Assembly: GCA_016490735.1 (NCBI GenBank)
Contig: JAEMWC010000003.1
Coordinates: 2,557,501 to 2,621,500, forward strand
Reading direction: 5' to 3'
DNA: 64,000 nucleotides
Origin: Pachyseris speciosa
Lineage: Eukaryota > Cnidaria > Anthozoa > Scleractinia > Pachyseridae
The notes below the pieces were generated by a model. It had not been told where the DNA came from and ran no database searches. It saw nothing but the letters and a program-made list of their open reading frames with translations. The translations under genes were made by a program, and so were the position numbers. This document shows positions 50,186 to 56,697 of the stretch, piece by piece. The stretch's first letter is position 1. Each line of letters opens with the position of its first letter.

Positions 50186-50978
50186 ATGACAGAAATTTCA
50201 TTACGATTCAACAGTAAAAACAGAGACAAAATTGGTGTTAGTAAGAGTCATGATTTTGAAAAAAAGATTCAATACACCTATCAAATTAACGAATGATTTG
50301 AAATATGAAATGGCTGTGAATGTTATCAATATGACATACAGTTGGTACAACATCAGAGAGTCTTTAGGGAATAATCAAATGAAATATAGCCATGACAAAG
50401 GTGCAAACTGGGAAACAATAACATTCGTTGATGGGATGTACTCATACGATGATATCAATAGTTACATTCATGAGTATATGAGAAAAAATAGCCATGTACT
50501 GAATCCATCTGAAACAGACAAATCAAAATTCAAGTATGGTATCAATATATATTTCGTTTTGTCAACATATCGTATTTTGATTGAACTTGATGAAAACTAT
50601 CGAGTGGATCTGAGAAATCTTGATTTCAGAAAACTTATCGGTTTCGATTCAAAATTAGTTTCAGCAACAGAATATGGAGGAAATCTACCTGATATTACAA
50701 GAGGAGTGGATGAAATTTATATCAATTGTGATAATGTGATAGATAGCATTGTCGATGGCAATAGTACAAATACAATCGCTGTTATTCCAGTCACAGATCT
50801 CGTCAGAAGTTTACCTTTCACTTACAAACCTCGTTTTCTTTCATGGAATCCTATCTCAACACACACAATCAGCTCAATACGTTTTTATGTCACTGATTCT
50901 TCCGGAGCACCAATTGATTTGAATGGGATAGATTGGTATATTGAGTTATTCTTGAGAGGGCAGAATTATAAAACCTAA
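50186..50978 (+). pseudogene. Penton (minor capsid, single jelly-roll) protein, +1 A frameshift
   Basis: The proper start appears to be ATG 50,186, in agtatATGACAG, giving TEISLRFNSKNRDKIGVSKS. At a run of seven As (50,259-50,265) the frame is lost and resumes one base over as RFNTPIKLTNDLKYEMAVN, continuing to 50,978. The body has TYSWYNI, an all-beta pattern and a final WYIELFLRGQN. Size, order next to the capsid gene and this pattern fit the Polinton penton, a single jelly-roll protein at the capsid vertices. The downstream part alone has an ATG at 50,250, in front of most of the fold, so a shortened product is possible. Confidence 0.75.
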
Positions 50979-50984
50979 TAGTAT

Positions 50985-51233
50985 ATGAGGAGATTTGAAT
51001 ACGCGGAATATGAAAAATATCACACAAAACAGGGTAAAGGAATAGTGAGTGATGCTGTCAAAACAGCTGTAAAAAAAGCAGCTACAACAATTGGTGAACA
51101 TGTTGGCAAAAAAGGTGGTGACAAAATAATAGAACTTTTAAGTAAGAAAAAGAGAAAAAGTGGAACTGAGAGTGAGATTAAGACTGGGGGTGAGATCAAA
51201 AGAAAGAGAGGTAGACCTCGAAAAATTAAGTAA
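50985..51233 (+). CDS. Small basic AT-hook virion protein
   Basis: 82 residues with 30 or more Lys/Arg. It starts with an aromatic-rich MRRFEYAEYEKYHTK, has a helical centre (GEHVGKKGGDKIIELLSKKK) and ends with the AT-hook RKRGRPRKIK, a minor-groove binding motif. By composition and its place between penton and major capsid genes it may condense DNA within the particle, like adenoviral core proteins. The start is agtatATGAGG, seven bases after the penton stop, with CTAA directly before it. Confidence 0.7.
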   Translation: MRRFEYAEYEKYHTKQGKGIVSDAVKTAVKKAATTIGEHVGKKGGDKIIELLSKKKRKSGTESEIKTGGEIKRKRGRPRKIK

Positions 51234-51255
51234 CTTTTATCTAACACAATAATAT

Positions 51256-52545
51256 ATGTCAAACTATCGTGATTCTAAATATATCGAACGATATGAAGAT
51301 GTTGTCTTTGAGCTTGAGACAGCACTTAATACTGTAGTTGCAAACAATGCTCATCAGAGGAAAACAGGTTACCGATTTGTTGTTGATAACAGTGGAGAGA
51401 CAACACCATTTGACTGGTATAATTCCCGTTTTGAAATTGATTTTATTGTTAGAAAGCTTGCAAATGGAAACGCAATAGCTGCAAATGATCAAAACGGTAT
51501 TGTGAATTCAGTATATTCTCTCATTAACACTTTGAATGTGAAGGTGAATGGTATCGATGTTTATGAGTGTAGAGATGCTAACCAAGCTACAAATATTAAG
51601 TCATTACTTGAATATTCGCGGGGTTATGCTGCAAGTCAGGGAACCAATGAGTTCTTCTATCTTGACACAAACAGAAATGCTGATGACAGAGCAGCTGAAG
51701 ATAATACTCGCAACGCAGGTTTCACAGCTAGGAAAGCACTATTGATCGGTAATAATGGAAAAGTTTACGCAGAAGCATCATTGAACAGATACGGGTTTTT
51801 CAAGAGCCTTTATGGTGAAATCCTACCCAATTCAAAAGTCGAGCTCAATATAACAGTTGAGAGTGATGCAAATGTAATTTGGCAGGCTGCCGATGATTGT
51901 CGTGTGGTGATAACCAGATTCCAGCTGATTGTTCCAAGAATTATTTTCAATTCTGCGGGGAAGTCTCTGTACATGGGCACTTATCTTGACACCAGGAAAT
52001 GGACTTACATGAGAGAGATGGTTGAGAGAGGCAATTCAACAAGACAACAGACTGCCAATTTCCGTATTTCAACAGGAATAAACAAACCAAGGCATGTATT
52101 TGTTTTCATCATCAATGATGCTAATGATGCATCTCAGACAGCTAATAAATTCTTATATAACACATTCTCTGTTGCAAATAACCGGACTTTGACTAATTGT
52201 TATCTAGAGGTTGGAAATGGAAACGATTATCCAGAGGTTCATTACAAACCATCAACAGAGCCCACAAGGGTATTCAGAGACGTTTTAAATTATGTTCGTG
52301 TTGTGAATGAATTCAATGAAAACACCCTTCTCACAAGAGAAAACTTTGGCACAATATTCCCATTCATTTATTTTGATTTGACGAAACAGAAACAGGATAT
52401 AAAAGATGGGATGACAAAACTGACTTTCAAATACACTTTAAGTGGTGTAACAAATGCTGATTACAGTGTATATGCTCTTGTATTGTATGAACAGGATGTT
52501 GAGATGAGAAAGACTGATGGAAAACTTGTACTGAGATCTATGTAA
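51256..52545 (+). CDS. Major capsid protein (double jelly-roll)
   Basis: 429 residues, intact. The gene lies where Polintons carry the double jelly-roll capsid gene. The protein shows long alternating beta strands, few Cys, FYLDTNRNADDRAAEDNTRN in the first half, and RFQLIVPRI, FRISTGINKPRHVFVFII and CYLEVGNG in the second. Trimers of such proteins build the icosahedral capsid shared by adenoviruses, virophages and giant viruses. The start is in aatatATGTC, preceded by tatctaacacaa, the same upstream string as at 49,333. It is one of the few virion genes here without any lesion. Confidence 0.85.
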   Translation: MSNYRDSKYIERYEDVVFELETALNTVVANNAHQRKTGYRFVVDNSGETTPFDWYNSRFEIDFIVRKLANGNAIAANDQNGIVNSVYSLINTLNVKVNGIDVYECRDANQATNIKSLLEYSRGYAASQGTNEFFYLDTNRNADDRAAEDNTRNAGFTARKALLIGNNGKVYAEASLNRYGFFKSLYGEILPNSKVELNITVESDANVIWQAADDCRVVITRFQLIVPRIIFNSAGKSLYMGTYLDTRKWTYMREMVERGNSTRQQTANFRISTGINKPRHVFVFIINDANDASQTANKFLYNTFSVANNRTLTNCYLEVGNGNDYPEVHYKPSTEPTRVFRDVLNYVRVVNEFNENTLLTRENFGTIFPFIYFDLTKQKQDIKDGMTKLTFKYTLSGVTNADYSVYALVLYEQDVEMRKTDGKLVLRSM

Positions 52546-52547
52546 AT

Positions 52548-52660
52548 GGAATAATTAAATAGATTAAATAATTAAATAAATAATTAAATTAAATAATTAA
52601 ATAAAATAAATAATTAAATAATTAAATAATTAAATAATTAAATTAAATAATTATTTATAT
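52548..52660. repeat. AT-rich tandem repeat before the pVI-like gene
   Basis: Imperfect units of aattaaataattaaataa fill the gap between the major capsid and the next gene. The stretch ends near tataaacatatattatATG at the next start, so it may act as the promoter region or simply be a simple repeat. Confidence 0.85.
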
Positions 52661-52690
52661 TAAATACAATTTAGTATAAACATATATTAT

Positions 52691-53545
52691 ATGACTACTT
52701 ATCATCCTCATGGAGTGACACTGTCACAAGGTCAGAAAGAAAAGCTGGCAAAAGCTATTAAATCAAATTCAGCGGTAACATTGAGGTTGACTCATGATGA
52801 ATTATCTGGCGGTGATCAACTTATGTTGACAAAAAGACAAATCAACAAACTAATGAAATCAAAAAGATTGGGAAAAGGTTCTGATATCAATATATCAAAA
52901 AGTCAAATCAGAAAGGCGGTTGTACATGGAGGTTCTCTTTGGTCAAGTCTTTTTTCACTTGGAACAAGACTATTACCATATGCAGGTAAGGCAGTAGCTA
53001 AAGCGGCTCCAGCATTGGCCACAGGTGCTCTTTCTTCATTGGCAAGTCTCGGCATTGATAAATTATTTGGAAAGAAACGAAAAGGAGGATTCATTATTCC
53101 CAATGAAAACTTGCCCCAACTATTGAATTTTGGAAATTTATTGAATGTGAGACAAATGGCTGATCTTGTAAATGCAATGCAGTCTGGCGGACAACTTGCT
53201 ATCAAACCAACAAAAACTCAGTCTGGTGGGTTTCTTGGAACACTTTTAGCAAGTATTGGAATTCCTCTACTTATGAAAGCCTTGACTGGAAAGGGTTTGC
53301 ATGTTGAACACAGCCGTTCTAGACGGTCAATACCAGTTCATGTTCCAGATCACATTGCAGTTAATAAAAATAAAAGTGGTGGGAAACACGTTATGATTCC
53401 ATGGCAATCACCCCCAGTTGTTGGTACATGGAATAACCCAATCGGTTATGGAATGAAAAAAAAAAAGACCAAAAAGGGAGAAGGGCTTCTACTGGGAAAA
53501 GACAGTCCATTCAATTCAATCCCCATACTAGGAACCATTTTGTAA
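52691..53545 (+). CDS. pVI-like minor virion protein
   Basis: 284 residues. The N-terminus is LSQGQKEKLAKAI, then LTHDELSG; the centre has hydrophobic glycine-rich stretches (ALATGALSSLASLGIDKLFG and GGFLGTLLASIGIPLLMKAL) flanked by basic residues. The C-terminus is KKKKTKKGEG then GLLLGKDSPFNSIPILGTIL. Amphipathic, membrane-active segments and cleavable GG/GX sites next to the protease gene suggest a counterpart of adenovirus pVI/pX, which disrupts endosomes; this is inference. The start is attatATGAC. Near its end is an A11 run (53,456-53,466) followed by G, which contains an in-phase A AAA AAG slippery site. Confidence 0.7.
   Translation: MTTYHPHGVTLSQGQKEKLAKAIKSNSAVTLRLTHDELSGGDQLMLTKRQINKLMKSKRLGKGSDINISKSQIRKAVVHGGSLWSSLFSLGTRLLPYAGKAVAKAAPALATGALSSLASLGIDKLFGKKRKGGFIIPNENLPQLLNFGNLLNVRQMADLVNAMQSGGQLAIKPTKTQSGGFLGTLLASIGIPLLMKALTGKGLHVEHSRSRRSIPVHVPDHIAVNKNKSGGKHVMIPWQSPPVVGTWNNPIGYGMKKKKTKKGEGLLLGKDSPFNSIPILGTIL
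53461..53467 (+). promoter_or_regulatory. Candidate -1 frameshift site, pVI-like to protease
   Basis: A AAA AAG in the reading phase of the pVI-like gene (codons aaa aag at 53,462-53,467). A -1 slip here leads into the protease frame, which is open from 53,437, and reads on without a stop to 54,000. Confidence 0.5.
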
Positions 53546-54000
53546 ACAAACCCTTATCCAACTTTGATTTAATCAATTGGGTGAAACAACTTGGAATAAA
53601 ACATTTTAGAGGAGTATTTTCAAGAGACAATCTTCCCAGACAAATAAAAAACAATGAATGTGGGATAGTCAATCTTGATTCCAAAATTGGACCAGGTACA
53701 CATTGGGTATGTTACCGGAATTTCAAAAATGATAAATACTGTGAATACTTTGACTCTTTCGGTTTAATGATGCCAACAGAAGTTCAAATATATATGTTGA
53801 CAAGTGGTAAACAACTTGAATACTCTGGTGATGAGATACAAGAAAGGGATTCAGTCTTGTGTGGATATTGGTGTTTGTACTATCTTCTCGAGAGACAAAA
53901 AGGCAGATCTATTCTGGATACAATACACAACTCCAAATTCAGTTCAACAGATACGAGTGTCAATCACAGATTCATCATAGACTACTTTAAAAATATCTAA
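53545..54000 (+). CDS. Adenain-type cysteine protease
   Basis: The catalytic layout is THWVCY (His), FDSF (Asp) and LCGYWC (Cys), as in adenovirus protease and Ulp1-related peptidases, which mature virion proteins. Homology-like sequence (LSNFDLINWVKQL, FRGVFSRDNLP) begins at 53,545-53,560, overlapping the stop codon of the pVI-like gene. No ATG exists in this frame before the catalytic His; the first Met codons come after FDSFGL. The frame is -1 relative to the upstream gene and is open back to 53,437, upstream of an A AAA AAG heptamer. Translation may therefore depend on frameshifting, on a non-AUG start (gtg at 53,581) or on splicing; alternatively the start codon has been lost. Confidence 0.85.
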   Translation, partial: NKPLSNFDLINWVKQLGIKHFRGVFSRDNLPRQIKNNECGIVNLDSKIGPGTHWVCYRNFKNDKYCEYFDSFGLMMPTEVQIYMLTSGKQLEYSGDEIQERDSVLCGYWCLYYLLERQKGRSILDTIHNSKFSSTDTSVNHRFIIDYFKNI

Positions 54001-54012
54001 CTTAATGGTATA

Positions 54013-54201
54013 ATGGTAAAATCATATTGTGTAAAACAGAAGAAAATCACTGAATGTGTGCCAGGAAGTGAAAGATATCAAAAGACAAAAAATGGTCGAA
54101 CTATGATGAAATGCACTTGTGCTGAATGTGGAATAACAAAGACTAAATTCGTCAAGAGACTGGGAAACGGATTGGCCCGTCTGAAGGGGCGGGCATACTA
54201 G
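54013..54201 (+). CDS. Small zinc-ribbon protein
   Basis: 62 residues. Four Cys in two pairs (SYCVKQKKITEC, KCTCAEC) form a probable zinc ribbon, with TKNGRTMMK between them, a pattern like DUF5679-type domains. It is basic and ends ARLKGRAY, a Gly-x-Ala sequence that could be a protease site. It begins 12 bases after the protease stop (tataATGG). The function is unknown; I recall such ribbons near the lipase gene in Polintons, which suggests a virion role. Confidence 0.6.
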   Translation: MVKSYCVKQKKITECVPGSERYQKTKNGRTMMKCTCAECGITKTKFVKRLGNGLARLKGRAY

Positions 54202-54215
54202 ATTTAGCCGCAGAT

Positions 54216-54854
54216 ATGGCACTAACAGGATTCTTAGAACATGGAGTCTCTTATTTAGCAAAGAAAGGTGTAGAAATGGGAAGATATTATTCATCAGAAG
54301 CAATGAGAAATCCAAAGCTGCAAAAGAAATTAATTGACAAAGGACTTTCCCTCGCAAAGCCTGCAATCACAAAGGTTGGGTCAGAAGCTTTAAAACAACT
54401 CTCAACAAAAGTGAGACCAAATATTCGTTACAAAACAGATATCAAAGGATTAGATTATGGCAAAGGTATTGACATTCATAAGGTTATTGGCAAGCTTCCT
54501 AAACCAAAAAGTGGATGGACACCCGGAAAGTATAAATACATGGGACCTTATAATCCCCTCGATAAACAGTTAGAGTATGATAAAAACACAGGTGAGGTCA
54601 CAAAATGGTATGTCCAACCTTACAACAAGGTAGATGAAATAGCAGCATATCACGATATATGTTATGATATGGGAAAAAATAAAGGTGATTGTGACAAAAC
54701 AATGGTCGAGTCACTTGATCTAATACCATATGGTGAGATGCCAAAATGGGGTCAAACAGCCAGATTCTTAATTGACAAAAAACAGAAATTAGGTCTTGGT
54801 GTTTCAAAAAACGGAAAAAGCCGTCGAGTGAAGAAAACTGGCAAGAAAAACTAG
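54216..54854 (+). CDS. Parvovirus-type phospholipase A2
   Basis: 212 residues. After a helical N-terminus comes the calcium-loop-like YKYMGPYNPL (about residue 109) and then the helix with the catalytic pair, EIAAYHDICYD (about residue 143). Loop G-P-x-N-P-L and H-D-x-x-Y-D are the hallmarks of the parvovirus VP1-unique-region PLA2, which hydrolyses phospholipids to let virions leave the endosome. The C-terminus is Lys-rich. The end overlaps the integrase frame; an in-phase A AAA AAC heptamer lies at 54,806-54,812. The start context is gatATGG, without the full TATATG. Confidence 0.8.
   Translation: MALTGFLEHGVSYLAKKGVEMGRYYSSEAMRNPKLQKKLIDKGLSLAKPAITKVGSEALKQLSTKVRPNIRYKTDIKGLDYGKGIDIHKVIGKLPKPKSGWTPGKYKYMGPYNPLDKQLEYDKNTGEVTKWYVQPYNKVDEIAAYHDICYDMGKNKGDCDKTMVESLDLIPYGEMPKWGQTARFLIDKKQKLGLGVSKNGKSRRVKKTGKKN
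54806..54812 (+). promoter_or_regulatory. Candidate -1 frameshift site, PLA2 to integrase
   Basis: A AAA AAC in the phase of the PLA2 gene (codons aaa aac at 54,807-54,812). It is the heptamer of the MMTV gag-pro site. A -1 slip enters the integrase frame, open from 54,776 to 55,771. Confidence 0.55.
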
Positions 54855-55771
54855 CTGATGAATTACATGCACCCACAAAACGAAATTTCACTCGGCGGCG
54901 TGTGATTGTAAATAAAATTGATGAAATATGGGCAAGTGATCTAGTTGAAATGCAACAGTTCAGTAAATGGAATAAAGATTATCGATATCTTCTTATGGTT
55001 ATTGATGTCTTCAGCAAATATGGTTGGATTGTCCCATTGAAGGATAAGAAAGGTGAATCTGTCACTGAAGCATTCAAAACAATATTCAAGGAAGGCAGAA
55101 AACCACAATATCTATGGGTTGATAAAGGTAAAGAGTTTTACAACAAACACTTGAAGGACTTGCTAGGGAAACATAGTGTACAGATGTACTCAACTGAAAA
55201 CGAAGAGAAGTCATCAGTAGTTGAAAGATGGAATAGGACAATTAAATCCAAAATGTGGAAGCAGTTCACTGTTCAAGGTAATACACAGTATTTAGACATG
55301 TTACCAAAATTAGTGAAACAGTATAATAATACCAAACATTCAAGCATAAAGATGACACCTACAGAAGCTAGTAAAAAGAGGAATGAAGGAACTGTTTACT
55401 TCAATTTGTATGGTGATATGGAGCCATTAAAACAGAAACCAAAATTTAAAATAGGTGATAAGGTCCGAATATCTAAGTATAAACGGAATGTGTTCGACAA
55501 GGGCTATACACCAAATTGGACTGAGGAAGTGTTCACAGTTGATAAGATTCAATACACTAATCCAATAACATACAAACTAAAAGATCTGAAAGGTGAAGAT
55601 ATTGAAGGGAGTTTTTATGAACCTGAATTATTAAAAGCCAGACAGGATGTTTTCCGTATCGATAAAGTCATTCGCAGAGACTATAAGAAAAAACAAGCTT
55701 TGGTGAAGTGGAAGGGTTATAGTGATGACTTTAACAGTTGGATACCATTTAGGGATTTAAAAGAAATATGA
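54812..55771 (+). CDS. Retroviral-type integrase with chromodomain
   Basis: The DDE core shows WASDLVEM (first Asp), WVDKGKEF (second Asp) and SSVVERWNRT (Glu). The C-terminus has an SH3-like region (KIGDKVRISKYK, GYTPNWTEEVFTV) and a chromodomain (FRIDKVIRR, ALVKWKGYSDDFNSWIP). It joins element ends to host DNA in the nucleus. Upstream of GTG 54,902 the frame continues with recognisable integrase N-terminal sequence (EEKL-type helix and a basic FTRRR), overlapping the end of the PLA2 gene. No ATG occurs in this frame until after the first catalytic Asp, so an ordinary start is ruled out for an active enzyme. A -1 frameshift from PLA2 would solve this. No internal stop is present. Confidence 0.9.
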   Translation, partial: RKKPSSEENWQEKLADELHAPTKRNFTRRRVIVNKIDEIWASDLVEMQQFSKWNKDYRYLLMVIDVFSKYGWIVPLKDKKGESVTEAFKTIFKEGRKPQYLWVDKGKEFYNKHLKDLLGKHSVQMYSTENEEKSSVVERWNRTIKSKMWKQFTVQGNTQYLDMLPKLVKQYNNTKHSSIKMTPTEASKKRNEGTVYFNLYGDMEPLKQKPKFKIGDKVRISKYKRNVFDKGYTPNWTEEVFTVDKIQYTNPITYKLKDLKGEDIEGSFYEPELLKARQDVFRIDKVIRRDYKKKQALVKWKGYSDDFNSWIPFRDLKEI

Positions 55772-55924
55772 TAAAGAGAAAATTATCTAACATATATATT
55801 GAAGAAACTTCAGTGTATATACTGTTATTTGCTATTATATGTAGCCAAGAATATTATTATTCCTGACTATATTTAAACGCAGGTCGAAAATCAATTAAAA
55901 ATAAAAAATAAATTATTCTAATAT
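55772..55924. other. Intergenic spacer
   Basis: AT-rich spacer. tatctaacatatatattg lies near its start and ttctaatatATGACA at its end, both variants of the CTAA/TATATG start motif. Confidence 0.5.
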
Positions 55925-56326
55925 ATGACAAATAATATAATTTCAATTAAAAATGAATATGATCTACATAGCAGTGTTGTATCATTTATCAGAAGGAAAT
56001 ATGAAGACGCATTAATGATCGCAGGACTAGGTGAGAATCAAATGACTCCGGGGATAAGAATCAGAAGTTATAACAAAGGATATATGGCCGGTCAGTGTGA
56101 TTTGATGTTATTGAATCCAACTGAAAAATACAATGCTCTATGCCTGGAATTCAAAAGCCCTACTGGTATCTTCATTGTGACCAATAATCAACTCAAAATG
56201 AAGGCAATGTATGAGAAAAATGAATGCAAGTACATCATGAGTAATTGTTTCGAAGACTTGATCCACGAAATAACTAAGCACATGGAAGAACACAGAATAT
56301 ATTTAAACGCAGATAAAAATATTTAA
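55925..56326 (+). CDS. VRR-NUC nuclease
   Basis: 133 residues. GYMAGQCDLMLLNP, then CLEFKSPTG, then NNQLKMKAMYEKNECKYIM is the VRR-NUC layout of PD-(D/E)xK nucleases: G-x-x-D with catalytic Asp, the E-x-K pair and a following Gln. VRR-NUC enzymes include Fan1 and phage/virus nucleases that cut branched DNA. Here it would process replication or packaging intermediates. It starts in aatatATGACA and lies between integrase and polymerase. Confidence 0.8.
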   Translation: MTNNIISIKNEYDLHSSVVSFIRRKYEDALMIAGLGENQMTPGIRIRSYNKGYMAGQCDLMLLNPTEKYNALCLEFKSPTGIFIVTNNQLKMKAMYEKNECKYIMSNCFEDLIHEITKHMEEHRIYLNADKNI

Positions 56327-56330
56327 AATA

Positions 56331-56337
56331 TATACTA

Positions 56338-56399
<62 letters not shown>
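56331..56399. repeat. (TA)n microsatellite
   Basis: Pure ta repeat that runs directly into the ATG at 56,400, creating TATATATG at the start of the next gene. Confidence 0.95.
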
Positions 56400-56403
<4 letters not shown>

Positions 56404-56594
56404 AGAATAAAAATGTTAAGAGAGGTCGGGGAAGGCCAAGAGTTCTCAGTGATGAGGAAAGAATAAAACACAAGACTACCTATACGCTGAATAAAGAATG
56501 GTACTGTGAAGTTTGTAATAATGGCAAAAATTACACACTGGCCAGCAGAACGCTTCACAAGAGAACAAAAAAGCATCAAAAAAATAATATTTGA
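56400..56594 (+). CDS. Small AT-hook/zinc-finger protein
   Basis: 64 residues. An AT-hook (RGRGRPR, residues 8-14) precedes a single C2H2-like finger (YCEVCNNG, then H-x4-H in LHKRTKKHQ). Both motifs bind DNA. It could act as a regulator of the element's own genes; no closer family is apparent. Its start falls exactly at the end of the (TA)n run. Confidence 0.6.
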
Positions 56595-56697
56595 ATCAGT
56601 TCAAAGGATTCCAGGATTTGGAATCACTTGAATTATCAACCCTACTTAAACGCGCATTGAAACTGGCTTAAACAAAAAATATATAGTTATAATATAG

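Noticed and set aside
53456..53467. The A11 run as a frameshift mutation of the pVI-like gene
   Set aside because: The frame after the run ends in a typical pVI-like tail and a stop directly before the protease, so run length and gene frame agree.
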